A stretch of DNA of 64,000 nt from Leptospira perdikensis (lineage in GTDB: Bacteria; Spirochaetota; Leptospiria; Leptospirales; Leptospiraceae). The position numbers and the translations under genes are program-made. The stretch spans positions 124,001 through 188,000 of the forward strand of contig NZ_RQGA01000014.1 of assembly GCF_004769575.1 (NCBI RefSeq), read 5' to 3'. The notes under the pieces were generated by a model. That model was not told the DNA's origin and did no database searches. It worked only from the letters and a program-made list of their open reading frames with translations. This document shows, piece by piece, positions 45,785-55,646 of this stretch. Each line of letters begins with the position of its first letter. Within the stretch, counting starts at the first letter, position 1.

Positions 45785-48676
45785 ATGAAAGAGGAAAACA
45801 ACCTATCCGATGTGGATTCCTTTATTCGTATTCGTGGCGCCCGAGAACATAACCTTAAAAACTTAAACCTAGACATTCCTCGAGACAAACTTGTGGTCAT
45901 CACTGGACTTTCGGGTTCGGGAAAGTCTTCCTTGGCCTTTGATACCATTTATGCTGAGGGACAACGTCGGTATGTGGAATCCCTTTCTAGTTATGCCCGT
46001 CAGTTCCTCGGGCAAATGGAAAAACCGGAAGTTGATCAAATCGAGGGATTAAGTCCCGCAATCTCCATTGAACAAAAAACAACACACAGAAACCCGCGTT
46101 CTACGGTTGGGACAGTCACGGAAATTTACGACTATTTACGACTGTTATATGCAAGAGTAGGGAAACCTCATTGTCCTAAATGTGGAACACCAATTTCTAG
46201 TCTTTCGGTCGATCAAATCACAGACAGGATCAATTTATTCCCGGAAGGAACCAAACTCCAAATTATGGCCCCGGTCATCCAAGGGAAAAAAGGGGAACAC
46301 CGCGAAGTTCTCGAACGTTTTAAAAAGGAAGGTTTTAATCGGGTTCGTGTGAACGGAGAAGTTTATTCCCTTGAGGATGAAATTCCCTTAAAGAAAAACT
46401 TCAAAGCAGATATAGATATTGTTGTAGATCGGATCGTAATGAAACCAGGAATCCAATCCCGGTTGTCTGATTCTGTGGAAACGGCTCTTAAGACGGCAGA
46501 TGGAATTGTAGTGGTGGAAGATGGAGAAAAAGACCATCTATTCTCACAAAAACTTTCTTGCCCCAAGTGTGATGATGTCAGCATTCCAGAGCTCACTCCC
46601 AGGTTATTTTCTTTTAACTCTCCATTTGGCGCTTGTTCCAATTGTGATGGGCTCGGTGCCCTTCTTGAATTTGATGAATCCCTTCTTGTTACTGATAGAG
46701 AGGCATCTCTTGCGGAAGGTTGTATTGAGGCTTGGGGTGGTTCTAAATCCAATTCTTATTGGTACGTGGCCACCATACAAGCGTTATCTAAAAAACTGAA
46801 ATTCAATTTAAACACCGCTTGGAAAGATTTATCAGAGAAGGTTCGAAACACCATTCTACATGGGGATGCTTCGATTCATATCGACTATGATTTCCGCGGA
46901 GCCAATTCTCATTATGAATTTTCCAAAAATTATGAAGGTGTGATTCCGAATCTGAAACGTCGTTACAAAGAAACCAAATCTGATTCGATGCGCCAGTGGT
47001 TTGAATCGTTTATGACAAATCATGATTGTGATGAATGTAACGGTCGGCGACTACGACCCGAAGCTCTTGCAGTCAAAGTTCAAGGTGTTGGAATTGATGT
47101 TTATACCGGTTATTCGATTGAAAAGGCTTTAGAGTTTACCAAGTCATCGGAATATAAAGGAGCAGAAGACACCATATCTAAACCAATTTTGAAGGAAATC
47201 TTACAACGCCTTCATTTTTTAAACGATGTGGGTGTTGGATACTTAAACTTAAGTCGGTCTGCAGGAACACTATCTGGTGGTGAGATGCAAAGGATACGCC
47301 TTGCAACCCAAATTGGTTCCCGCCTAATGGGCGTTTTGTACATTTTGGATGAACCATCGATTGGCCTCCACCAAAGAGACAATACGAAACTTGTACAAAC
47401 CTTAAAAGGGCTTCGTAATTTGGGAAATACGGTTCTTGTTGTAGAACATGATAAAGAAACCATGGAAGAGGCTGATTTTATTGTCGATATGGGTCCAGGT
47501 GCTGGAGTCCACGGAGGGGAAATTGTAGCTTTCGGAACACCTGAACAAATCAAAAAAGACAAACATTCGGTCACAGGAAAATTCCTTTCGGGAGAAAAAA
47601 GAATCTCCATGCCAGAGACAAGACGTATTGGTAATGGAAAATTCCTAAAAATTACAGGTGCTAGTCACAACAATTTAAAAAATATTGATGTATCGATCCC
47701 TCTTGGAACTTTAACGGTTGTTACAGGGGTTTCTGGATCTGGAAAGTCCACTCTAATTAATGAAATTCTCTATAAGGAACTAGCAAGTTCTGTGATGGGG
47801 ATGAAACTCATTCCAGGAAAACATAAAAAAATAGTTGGGAAAGATCAGATCGACAAAGTTATTAATATTGATCAGTCGGCAATTGGAAGAACTCCTCGTT
47901 CCAATCCAGCAACTTACACAGGTTTGTTTACTTTTGTTCGAGATTTATATAGCGGACTCGAAGAGGCCAAAGTCAGAGGTTATGGACCTGGCCGATTTAG
48001 TTTTAATGTGGCTGGTGGACGCTGCGAAAAATGTGAAGGGGACGGAATCTTAAAAATTGAAATGCATTTTCTTCCCGATATTTATGTCGAATGTGAGGTT
48101 TGTAAAGGTAAACGATACAACCGCGAAACTTTGGAAGTAAAATACAAAGGGAAAAACATAGCTGATATATTGGAAATGACAATTGAGGAAGCTGTTGTCT
48201 TTTTTGAAAATATTCCAAACCTAAAACGTAAGTTAGATACTCTTATGGATGTGGGTCTAGGTTATATCAAACTAGGACAAGCTGCCACTACCTTTTCCGG
48301 CGGTGAAGCACAAAGGATCAAACTTTCTACGGAACTGTCTAAACGCCCTACGGGAAAAACTCTTTATATTTTGGACGAACCCACAACGGGTCTCCATTTC
48401 GAAGACATCGAAAAGTTACTTTCTGTCCTCCAAGTCCTTGTTGATAAAGGAAATTCAATGGTCATCATTGAACACAACTTAGATGTGATCAAAGCGGCCG
48501 ATTATCTCATTGATATTGGTCCTGAAGGTGGTGACGGTGGCGGTGAGGTGATTGCTACGGGAACTCCTGAAGAAGTAGTTACCGTAAAACGTTCGTTTAC
48601 TGGTCATTACTTAAAGAAAGTATTGGAAGAAGAGAAGGCACTTGATCTTAAGTATTCTAAAAAAAAATCTAAATAA
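45785..48676 (+). CDS. uvrA: Excinuclease ABC subunit A
   Basis: A 963-residue damage-recognition ATPase of nucleotide excision repair. Both ATP sites are complete: Walker [10 protein letters not shown] near residue 42 and GVSGSGKST near residue 645; ABC signature [12 protein letters not shown] and [11 protein letters not shown]; zinc-finger cysteines in [10 protein letters not shown] and in CEKCEGDG...[10 protein letters not shown]. Start ATG at 45785. It shares a divergent promoter region with sppA. Confidence 0.97.
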   Translation: MKEENNLSDVDSFIRIRGAREHNLKNLNLDIPRDKLVVITGLSGSGKSSLAFDTIYAEGQRRYVESLSSYARQFLGQMEKPEVDQIEGLSPAISIEQKTTHRNPRSTVGTVTEIYDYLRLLYARVGKPHCPKCGTPISSLSVDQITDRINLFPEGTKLQIMAPVIQGKKGEHREVLERFKKEGFNRVRVNGEVYSLEDEIPLKKNFKADIDIVVDRIVMKPGIQSRLSDSVETALKTADGIVVVEDGEKDHLFSQKLSCPKCDDVSIPELTPRLFSFNSPFGACSNCDGLGALLEFDESLLVTDREASLAEGCIEAWGGSKSNSYWYVATIQALSKKLKFNLNTAWKDLSEKVRNTILHGDASIHIDYDFRGANSHYEFSKNYEGVIPNLKRRYKETKSDSMRQWFESFMTNHDCDECNGRRLRPEALAVKVQGVGIDVYTGYSIEKALEFTKSSEYKGAEDTISKPILKEILQRLHFLNDVGVGYLNLSRSAGTLSGGEMQRIRLATQIGSRLMGVLYILDEPSIGLHQRDNTKLVQTLKGLRNLGNTVLVVEHDKETMEEADFIVDMGPGAGVHGGEIVAFGTPEQIKKDKHSVTGKFLSGEKRISMPETRRIGNGKFLKITGASHNNLKNIDVSIPLGTLTVVTGVSGSGKSTLINEILYKELASSVMGMKLIPGKHKKIVGKDQIDKVINIDQSAIGRTPRSNPATYTGLFTFVRDLYSGLEEAKVRGYGPGRFSFNVAGGRCEKCEGDGILKIEMHFLPDIYVECEVCKGKRYNRETLEVKYKGKNIADILEMTIEEAVVFFENIPNLKRKLDTLMDVGLGYIKLGQAATTFSGGEAQRIKLSTELSKRPTGKTLYILDEPTTGLHFEDIEKLLSVLQVLVDKGNSMVIIEHNLDVIKAADYLIDIGPEGGDGGGEVIATGTPEEVVTVKRSFTGHYLKKVLEEEKALDLKYSKKKSK

Positions 48677-48682
48677 TCCGCT

Positions 48683-49738
48683 GTGTCACTCGGTTCAGAA
48701 AATTTAATTCTAAAATACGGTGTATCTGGTTCTTCTTACCCCAAAGATACTGGTGGACCAGAAACAGGATTCTATCGGAGTTGGAAACCCTATCTCATTC
48801 AGGAGGGTTTTTATCATTTCCTTTTGGGCCTTGAGTCCTATTTAGAATTTCAAAAGAAACTTTCATTACTCGCGGAAGAACCAGTGGGAGTATCCTTGGC
48901 CCTTTCTTGTATGGTGGAGGTAAATGTGGCAGGGGGGATCCTTCTCCAATCCGAAACTACAAAGCAAAATCGATTCCAAAATGAAAACGCAAAGGATAAG
49001 CAAACTCTTACGAATCTGGAAGGTTCCCATTGGGCTGCCTTTCAAAACGAAACACCTACAAGGATTTATGCTGTCGGGGTAAGTGAGCCGGGTTGGGAAA
49101 CCAAACTTCGAAAGTTGAAGTCCAGACTAGAGAATGGAAAACTCTCCGGGACAAAATCATTTATCACAAACGGTGGAGAAGCAGACGTTATTTTTTGGGT
49201 CACCAAAAGAGAAGCTGAAAATCCAGTTTATTCGGTTCGGCGAAACATTGCCGAGAGTAATGTGGCAGTGGAAAATCAAATGATAGAGGAAAGTTTTCAT
49301 ACAGATTTCACACCGTTAGTAAGCCATCTAAAACTGACGTTATGCGAATATCCCATATTAGATTCGGATCTGATTTTAGAAAATTATGGGAAACTGGGTA
49401 TGGAACTTCGTTTAAAGGAACTTCTATCTTTGGTTTCTTTACTCATAGGAAAAACCAAATCGGTATCTAAAGAAAATAAAAGGATCGCAGAAGAGAGAGA
49501 AATCCTGATCCGTTGGAGAGAAACCTTTCTTTCTCCATTGAATGGCAATCCGGAGGCAGAATATTTACTCACTGGATTTCCCTATCCAACAGATGCTTTA
49601 CTTCTTGCCCTTACATCGCATTGGAATCTGGCTTCCCCAAAAGAACTAAAGTCGATTGATCCTGATTACCAACTTTTTGTTTGGGAAGACTCTTTTACGA
49701 ATTATTTAGTCCAAAAGAAAAATAGAAAATCTTCTTAG
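48683..49738 (+). CDS. Degenerate acyl-CoA-dehydrogenase-like protein
   Basis: A 351-residue protein. Residues about 128-170 (VGVSEPGWETKL; KLSGTKSFITNGGEADVIFWV) match the central FAD-contact region of acyl-CoA dehydrogenases (TEPGxGSD; GxKxFITNG), but the C-terminal helical domain is short and the catalytic Glu region is not seen. Start is GTG at 48683, 6 bases after uvrA, without a clear Shine-Dalgarno. It may be a non-catalytic paralogue, perhaps FAD-binding. Confidence in the family is moderate. Confidence 0.6.
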   Translation: MSLGSENLILKYGVSGSSYPKDTGGPETGFYRSWKPYLIQEGFYHFLLGLESYLEFQKKLSLLAEEPVGVSLALSCMVEVNVAGGILLQSETTKQNRFQNENAKDKQTLTNLEGSHWAAFQNETPTRIYAVGVSEPGWETKLRKLKSRLENGKLSGTKSFITNGGEADVIFWVTKREAENPVYSVRRNIAESNVAVENQMIEESFHTDFTPLVSHLKLTLCEYPILDSDLILENYGKLGMELRLKELLSLVSLLIGKTKSVSKENKRIAEEREILIRWRETFLSPLNGNPEAEYLLTGFPYPTDALLLALTSHWNLASPKELKSIDPDYQLFVWEDSFTNYLVQKKNRKSS

Positions 49739-50688
49739 TGGTGGTCGTGTGCATGCCCGTGGCTATGACCATGATGACCAAACTCTCGTTCTGTTTCTCT
49801 CACTGAGATTGCTTGTAATTTAGCTTTTAAGTCAGCGGAAAGAATTTCGACTGATACAAAAGGAACTCCAAATTCAGTTTTTAAAACTTGGTGGATTTCC
49901 AAAACAATTTTGTCTCTGTTTGCGTCTTGTTTCACTAATATTTGTATTTCTACAGAAAAAATACCGGAAGTGAGTTTGCGAACCGTAATGTTTTGCACCG
50001 ATTCAATCCCTATTAAAACACGAATGTGTTCGAGTAAATGATCTTTATCAAAATCACTTGTATCCGCTTCTATCAATATCTCAATCGATTCTTTTACAAT
50101 CCCGAATGAAGTTTTAAGAATGAAGATTCCAAGAATGATACTTAAAAAATGATCTACTTCTCGGTAACCAGTGAACTGGATGATGAGAGCTCCTACGACA
50201 ACAGAGAAAGTTCCTAGTAGATCACTTAAGACATGTAGGTAAGCTGATTTTAAGTTGAGGCTATCTTTACTCACCCCGGCAAGTAAGGCCGCAGAAACTA
50301 AATTGATACAAAATCCAATCAGAGAGTAAGTGAGCATTGTACCTGCTTCTACGTGAGTTGATCCAGAAAATCGGCTTAAACTTTCATAAAGAATAAAGGC
50401 CGCAATTCCAATGAGCAGGAGTCCATTAAAAAGGGCCGCTAGAACCTCAAATCTGTGAAATCCAAAAGGGTATTTTGGGGTTGGTTTTTTCGAAGCAATC
50501 AGGAGAGCAAAAAGGGAAATTAGATGGGCAAATACATCTGTTATGATATGACCTGCATCGGCAAATAGAGCAAGGCTTCCACTCTCTCTGGAACCAATCC
50601 ATTCAATGATAAAAATGAGAACTGATAATAAACCCGATAGGCTTAAGAATAACACCAATCGGGATCTTTTCGGTCTGGGTTTAGTCAT
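49735..50688 (-). CDS. CDF-family cation efflux protein
   Basis: A 317-residue cation diffusion facilitator, likely zinc or related divalent metal/H+ antiport. Six helices, the metal site SLALFADAGHIITDVFAHL near residue 45, and HVLSDLLGTFSVVVGALII near residue 155, then a cytoplasmic domain and a His-rich tail HHGHSHGHAHDHH. ATG at 50688 overlaps the OmpA gene end; a longer frame is rejected. The operon is discussed under its lipoprotein. Confidence 0.92.
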   Translation of the reverse strand: MTKPRPKRSRLVLFLSLSGLLSVLIFIIEWIGSRESGSLALFADAGHIITDVFAHLISLFALLIASKKPTPKYPFGFHRFEVLAALFNGLLLIGIAAFILYESLSRFSGSTHVEAGTMLTYSLIGFCINLVSAALLAGVSKDSLNLKSAYLHVLSDLLGTFSVVVGALIIQFTGYREVDHFLSIILGIFILKTSFGIVKESIEILIEADTSDFDKDHLLEHIRVLIGIESVQNITVRKLTSGIFSVEIQILVKQDANRDKIVLEIHQVLKTEFGVPFVSVEILSADLKAKLQAISVRETEREFGHHGHSHGHAHDHH

Positions 50689-51727
50689 TATTTGTGTTGA
50701 GTGAACCTGTCGCTCTTGGAACCACCACAATATCCACTCGGCGATTTAAGGCTTTGTTTTCCTTTGTAGTGTTTGGAACAATGGGTTGGAACTCACCATA
50801 ACCCGCACTGGAAAAATTCTTCGGATTTAGATTTTTGTTTTGTAACATATATTCTAAAACGGATAATGCTCGTTCGCTGGAAAGATGCCAATTATTTCTG
50901 AACTTTGTTTTGATTGGGACATTGTCTGTATGTCCCTCCACAACTATGTAATTTTCCGGATAAGCAGCCAAAATTTCACGAATTTTTTCAATGGCAGGAA
51001 GAATGGCTGGTTTTAATTCAGAAGAACCACTATCAAAAGAAATTTTATCATCAATATTGATAATCAGTTTGTTATGAAATCGTTTGAGTCGGATCTGACC
51101 TGAGGTGATTTCTTTTGCTAACTTTTCTTCAAACTCTTTGGTTTGTTCGGCAAGTCGCTCTAATTCTCTTTTTTGTTCTTTGGTAAGTTTACGTAGGTTT
51201 CCGAGTTCTTCTTCTAAATTGCGAATCCTCTCTCTCAATTCATCCATTTTTGATTCGTAACTTTCACGGAGTTTCTGTTCTTTTTGAAGGCATTCCCGTT
51301 CTCGGTCTTCGAGTTTTTTCTTCAGTGCATCCAAATCAGCTCGATCTTTTTCTTCTCGTTTACGATTTTCATCGGCGAGGAGACGTTCTTTGTCCGTCCC
51401 TTTCTTTTCTAAACTACGAAGGCGCATATCATAATCGCGCATCTTATCCGAATACTCGTCCTGTTCTTTGGCACGATTTCGTTTTTCCAATTCCAAATCT
51501 TCAGTGAGATTTCGGTTTTGGATTTGAAGTTCCTTTTTTTCTTCTTCTAAACGGTTCAGTTCATTTTGATGTTGTTTGCGAATATCAGCAAGTTCCAATT
51601 CCAAAGCATATTTTTCTTTGTAGATTTGGTTGTATTCGTAAGGAAAATAAACCCAGTCCGCCGAGAGCCCGGAAACAAAAACAAAACTGAAAACAAAAAA
51701 ATAGAAAAAACTGAAATTACTTCGCAT
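50681..51727 (-). CDS. OmpA-domain protein with long coiled coil
   Basis: A 348-residue exported protein. Signal peptide residues about 1-22 (FFYFFVFSFVFVSGLSADW), a coiled coil about 38-190, and a C-terminal OmpA-type peptidoglycan domain about 225-345 with EGHTDNVPIKTKFRNNWHLSSERALSVL and the final NRRVDIVVVPR. The ATG at 51727 overlaps the TAA of the coiled-coil lipoprotein gene. The architecture is a periplasmic tether between the envelope and peptidoglycan. Confidence 0.86.
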   Translation of the reverse strand: MRSNFSFFYFFVFSFVFVSGLSADWVYFPYEYNQIYKEKYALELELADIRKQHQNELNRLEEEKKELQIQNRNLTEDLELEKRNRAKEQDEYSDKMRDYDMRLRSLEKKGTDKERLLADENRKREEKDRADLDALKKKLEDRERECLQKEQKLRESYESKMDELRERIRNLEEELGNLRKLTKEQKRELERLAEQTKEFEEKLAKEITSGQIRLKRFHNKLIINIDDKISFDSGSSELKPAILPAIEKIREILAAYPENYIVVEGHTDNVPIKTKFRNNWHLSSERALSVLEYMLQNKNLNPKNFSSAGYGEFQPIVPNTTKENKALNRRVDIVVVPRATGSLNTNND

Positions 51728-52409
51728 CGTCAAAACTATCCTCTAAATTGACTTTTGGCAAACTAGGGGCTTCCGTTTTGACACGTTCCCAATCAGAGAC
51801 ACGCCTGCGAGCATCCGATTTTTTCTCCGCATATTGGGTTTCATAAATTTCTTTTTTGATGTATTCTGGATCTGCAGGTGTTTTTCCTTGGGATTCTTGG
51901 AACTTAACGGCAATTTCAGAACGCACTAATTCTAGTTCGGCGATAAGTTCCCCTAGAGCCGCTTCTTTCATTTCTAAATAAGCTTTGTCTTCTTTTTCTT
52001 TTTGGATCCAAGTTTTGTATCGGGTTTCTTCTTTGGCACGTTCCAATTCATGACTTTGGCTTTCTTCTAGATAACGTTTGGAAGTTTGTGAGTCTTCCTT
52101 CAATACAAAATAAGTTTCTTTGGTCCGGGCCAAATCTCGTTGGGAGCTATGTTTTGCAACTTTTGCCTGGGAGATTTTTATGGCTTGGCCCGTGAGGTTG
52201 TTCGCCTTTCTTTGGGCCGAGACCTCATTGTTTAGTTTGATGATTTTATCTGTAAGGACTTTTGTGGCGTTTTTTTGTTCCGCATTCATTACCTCATCAC
52301 GCACATAGGCATCAGGAACCTTGTTGATCTTTGGTTCGAAGAGGACACATTGGGAAAAAACAAGGAGAAGAAAAAGATTCGTTTTCAAAATTCGAACTCG
52401 TGCCGACAT
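51717..52409 (-). CDS. Coiled-coil lipoprotein
   Basis: A 230-residue protein. The N-terminus LKTNLFLLLVFSQC gives a spirochaete lipobox with Cys near residue 21; the rest is mostly alpha-helical with long heptad-like charged stretches (residues about 40-205). The ATG at 52409 is used; a GTG at 52430 is in frame. The 3' end overlaps the OmpA coiled-coil gene. Function unknown; the shared design suggests the two bind each other. Confidence 0.72.
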   Translation of the reverse strand: MSARVRILKTNLFLLLVFSQCVLFEPKINKVPDAYVRDEVMNAEQKNATKVLTDKIIKLNNEVSAQRKANNLTGQAIKISQAKVAKHSSQRDLARTKETYFVLKEDSQTSKRYLEESQSHELERAKEETRYKTWIQKEKEDKAYLEMKEAALGELIAELELVRSEIAVKFQESQGKTPADPEYIKKEIYETQYAEKKSDARRRVSDWERVKTEAPSLPKVNLEDSFDDAK

Positions 52410-52424
52410 AGGATATAGCCTATG
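52407..52424. promoter_or_regulatory. Dyad over the coiled-coil lipoprotein start
   Basis: CATAGG (52407-52412) and CCTATG (52419-52424) flank six bases. The left arm includes the start codon of the lipoprotein on the minus strand. It could be an operator or a translation-blocking hairpin. Confidence 0.35.
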
Positions 52425-52474
52425 CTCCACGTGACATAACCGTCAATTGCAAATTTCAGGAAATCCGCTGATTT

Positions 52475-53875
52475 ATGGAAGAAGAAAGAAAGAAAGAGTC
52501 CGAATTCCGTATCAAAATCGACAGGGACAGCGATTCCTATGATGAGTTTGTCGGTCAGATCAAAGACCTGATTGGGGCTGAAGATTCCAAACAATTAAAA
52601 TCAATGCTCGATGGGGCTCACCCCGCCGATATCGTTACCTTATTTCGTGATTTAGAAAGAGAAGAGGAATTGTATTTATTCCGTCTCCTTCCCGCAGAAG
52701 ACCAAGCATACTCTCTCATCAAAATGGAAGAGGAAACTCTGGAATCTTTTTTGGAAGAACTTTCTGTAGATGAAATTTCAAATACCCTAAATCATATTGA
52801 AACAGATGAAACTACTTATTTATTAGCTTATCTTCCCGGAGCCAAGCGCGAGTTAGTTCTTGCGAATTTAAGTAAAGCCGCTAGTTTTGAAATCAGATCG
52901 CAATTGGGATTTCGGGAATATTCTGCCGGCCGATTAATGTCCAAAGACTTTGCAACGGTATCCATTACGGAAAACGTTCGTAAAGGAATTATCAATGTCC
53001 GTAAAAAAGCCAAAGAAATCGAAATTTACCAAGTTTATGTTACTGATGAAGATGGTGTTCTTGAAGGTTTTATTCCCCTAAAAGATTTATTCCTCACACC
53101 AATTAATACCAAGGTCGCAAAGATCACTAATTTCTCTGTATTTGCTTTTCATTATGATGTGGACCAGGAAGAGGTCGCCAATACATTCAAAAAATACGAT
53201 TTAGTGAGTGCTGCTGTAACAGATGATTTAGGCCGGATCATTGGCCGAATCACTGTGGATGATGTGCTTGAAATCGTTGAGGAAGAGGCATCGGAAGATA
53301 TCCTTCTCATGGCCGGGGTATCAGAGGATGAAAGATTATCCACCCCCATTTTACAATCGGTAAAACGCCGGATTGTTTGGTTGAATGTAAACTTACTTAC
53401 GGCATTTGTTAGCTCCACTGTGGTTGCTTTTTTTGAAGATACCATTTCACAGATTGTGGTCCTAGCCACCCTTATGCCCATTGTGGCAGGGCTTGGTGGG
53501 AATGCAGGAACGCAATCAGTAACGGTTGTTATTCGTAATATTGCTACAGGAGATCTTTCTTTTTCTAATTGGTGGGAGGCAGTTCGTAAAGAATGTACCA
53601 TTGGTGTATTGAATGGACTTGTTCTTGGTACTGTTACTGGATGTATGATATTTTTAGTGAAGGGTAATCTTGTTCTTGGACTTGTGGTGGGAACGGCTAT
53701 GTTTGTGAATATGATTGTTGCTTCGCTCACAGGTTCTCTTGTTCCCATCGCTCTTAAGGCGATGCGTGTGGATCCAGCCATTGCTTCTTCTATTTTTGTT
53801 ACGGCAACCACCGATGTTTGTGGATTTTTCTTTTTCCTCGGACTTGCCACAGTGTTTGCAAAATATTTAATTTAG
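52475..53875 (+). CDS. mgtE: Magnesium transporter MgtE
   Basis: A 466-residue Mg2+ channel. The MgtE_N superhelical domain (about 45-150; HPADIVTLFRDL, LPGAKRELVL), two CBS domains (about 155-275; FATVSITENVRKGI, GLRGRI-like DDLGRIIGRITVDDVLEIVEEEA) and five C-terminal membrane helices (MPIVAGLGGNAGTQSVTVV with the pore region; final helix ends at 466) are complete. The CBS domains sense cytoplasmic Mg2+. Start ATG at 52475 with CAGGAAA 12 bases upstream. Confidence 0.95.
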   Translation: MEEERKKESEFRIKIDRDSDSYDEFVGQIKDLIGAEDSKQLKSMLDGAHPADIVTLFRDLEREEELYLFRLLPAEDQAYSLIKMEEETLESFLEELSVDEISNTLNHIETDETTYLLAYLPGAKRELVLANLSKAASFEIRSQLGFREYSAGRLMSKDFATVSITENVRKGIINVRKKAKEIEIYQVYVTDEDGVLEGFIPLKDLFLTPINTKVAKITNFSVFAFHYDVDQEEVANTFKKYDLVSAAVTDDLGRIIGRITVDDVLEIVEEEASEDILLMAGVSEDERLSTPILQSVKRRIVWLNVNLLTAFVSSTVVAFFEDTISQIVVLATLMPIVAGLGGNAGTQSVTVVIRNIATGDLSFSNWWEAVRKECTIGVLNGLVLGTVTGCMIFLVKGNLVLGLVVGTAMFVNMIVASLTGSLVPIALKAMRVDPAIASSIFVTATTDVCGFFFFLGLATVFAKYLI

Positions 53876-53938
53876 GGATTGTCCTTTCTATTTTAAATTC
53901 TTGCCACTCAAGAGAAACCCCCAAATACTGATGTCGAA

Positions 53939-54568
53939 ATGAAATTCTTGCATTTGTTTGTACTGGCTTTTTTATGTTTTCTTCTCATCCATTGCCAATC
54001 GACTCCTTCTACAGATACAAAACCTGAAGTCACTGGAGAAATTCTCCCAACAAAGGATGTCCTTCCACCACCAGGTGGTGAAGGGGAAATCATTTTAAAC
54101 GAAAAAGGAGAAGAGGTTCAAAACCATACAGGGGAACTTCCTTTTTTCCAGAAAAAAAGTGACCAACCAACAGAACTATTCCGAGTTTTCATAGCTTCCG
54201 ATTCTTATGCCGTAAGGCAAATCCGCCATTCTGATAAAATTCGTAGAAAACCAGATCCAGGTGGTGATGAACTTTCTAAAGAGGAAATGAAGAAGTTTGA
54301 CCTTCTGACCTTTGTTGACGATGGGATGATCACTATTGGACTGAATAGCGTAACAGGTAAATTGGAATCCATCGCCTTTGACCGCCGGGTACCAAGGATC
54401 AACGACATTGCGAAGATCATTCAAAATGACGCTTCTCGTTTTAATTATGAACATTCTTCGAAAGATGGAACTCCTATCATCACGAAGTTTTTGATTAGTT
54501 ACCAAATTCGTCTCTATCCAGGAAAGACTAGAGATGAAATCAAACAGATGTTACAGAAGAAGAAATAA
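53939..54568 (+). CDS. Putative lipoprotein
   Basis: A 209-residue lipoprotein with lipobox LLIHC (Cys19). After a Pro/Glu-rich linker (about 20-65), the mature part has no recognised motif but contains the basic stretch IRRKPDPGG and a C-terminal segment FLISYQIRLYPGK. An upstream TTGCCA...AATACT pair is a weak possible promoter. A terminator follows. Confidence 0.65.
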   Translation: MKFLHLFVLAFLCFLLIHCQSTPSTDTKPEVTGEILPTKDVLPPPGGEGEIILNEKGEEVQNHTGELPFFQKKSDQPTELFRVFIASDSYAVRQIRHSDKIRRKPDPGGDELSKEEMKKFDLLTFVDDGMITIGLNSVTGKLESIAFDRRVPRINDIAKIIQNDASRFNYEHSSKDGTPIITKFLISYQIRLYPGKTRDEIKQMLQKKK

Positions 54569-54589
54569 ATTTATCGATTTGGCAAAAGC

Positions 54590-54625
54590 GGGCGAATTGG
54601 AAATTCCTTCGCCCTTTTCTTTCCT
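54590..54625. terminator. Bidirectional terminator
   Basis: GGGCGAA (54590-54596) pairs with TTCGCCC (54608-54614); inner GGAA/TTCC extends it. A TTTTCTTTCCT tail follows. It lies between convergent lipoprotein genes and can serve both. Confidence 0.75.
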
Positions 54626-54642
54626 AAAACCTCAAACAAATT

Positions 54643-55614
54643 TCACCACTTAAAGTTCCCTTGTTTTTCGTATTGAAAAGGAATGGTTTCTTGTACGGCA
54701 GGAACTTTCAGCCCCGAATCTCCTTTTAAGTCAAACTGTGCCGTTCGTGATTGGATGGTTTTATAGAGAGAGGAGCTAATGGAAGTTATTGGAAACTTTG
54801 TCGCTACTTTGACCGTTGAAGTTTTTCCCGAATTTATAATTTCTTTTGGAGTTCCATTTAAGAATTTTTCACCGGCTAGATTTAAGTCATAGGTAAGTCC
54901 CGTAAGGTTTAAGTTGGAAGCTGCTTGGTTAGAAAATACAAAATCAAATTCTGTGTTTAGATCCAATTTCAGACCAGAAAGACCAGCTTTGGCTGCAGAA
55001 GTAGCAGGTTGTTTTGTTCCTCCTAGAAGTCCCTTTAAAAATCCAGTTGCTGTGTCAGCAAGTGCCCCTGTATTGGATGCACTCAGAATATCAGCTTCGG
55101 TTGGCATAAGAATTTTGAAATTTTGAATTTCTACGTTAGGAAGGATGGCTGGGATTTCCCGTTTTTTGACAAAAGGAAAACTAAGGGAATCTTTTCCTAG
55201 AAGTTGCCACTGTTTAGGAATGGGAACTTTCATATTTCCTTCGGCACTTACTTCCAACAGAGGTTTGTTTGGAAATTTTTTATAAAGATTGAGTAAGTCT
55301 GTATATTTGAGTTTCACTTCCAATGGAAGTTGTTTTGTTTTTTTCCCTTCGATAGCACCAAGGTCTGTTTTGATTTGAGAGAGTTTTAAACCTTCAATTT
55401 TAATATCCATATCAAGCAATGAACTCGGAATGGAAACAGGATACGGATTTTCCACGGAAGTCACAACGTTCAGAGTGATGTCCGTGAAAGTAATACTTTT
55501 GATCGATAAAGAATCAAATTCAAAGGCAGGCATCGGAATTTTATCTTGGATCACACCAAGAACAGAACACTGAAGAGTTAATAAAGAAAGGATAAGGGGT
55601 GCGACCAATTTCAT
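54643..55614 (-). CDS. LEA14/WHy-domain lipoprotein
   Basis: A 323-residue lipoprotein with a Cys in LLTLQC near residue 16. The central part SIKSITFTDITLNVVTSVENPYPVSIPSSLLDMDIKIEGLKL is typical of the LEA type 2 / water-stress (WHy) domain, where Asn-Pro after a strand is conserved; a second similar segment follows (FDFVFSNQAASNLNLTGLTYDLNLAG). ATG at 55614. The 33-base gap to xthA suggests one transcript. Confidence 0.8.
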   Translation of the reverse strand: MKLVAPLILSLLTLQCSVLGVIQDKIPMPAFEFDSLSIKSITFTDITLNVVTSVENPYPVSIPSSLLDMDIKIEGLKLSQIKTDLGAIEGKKTKQLPLEVKLKYTDLLNLYKKFPNKPLLEVSAEGNMKVPIPKQWQLLGKDSLSFPFVKKREIPAILPNVEIQNFKILMPTEADILSASNTGALADTATGFLKGLLGGTKQPATSAAKAGLSGLKLDLNTEFDFVFSNQAASNLNLTGLTYDLNLAGEKFLNGTPKEIINSGKTSTVKVATKFPITSISSSLYKTIQSRTAQFDLKGDSGLKVPAVQETIPFQYEKQGNFKW

Positions 55615-55646
55615 CTTCAAAAATATCCTCTGAAATAAAAACTTTG

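Noticed and set aside
45745..45948. Long N-terminal extension of the SppA-like protein
   Set aside because: It overlaps the start of uvrA, while a GTG at 45744 with a good Shine-Dalgarno gives a normal S49 N-terminus.
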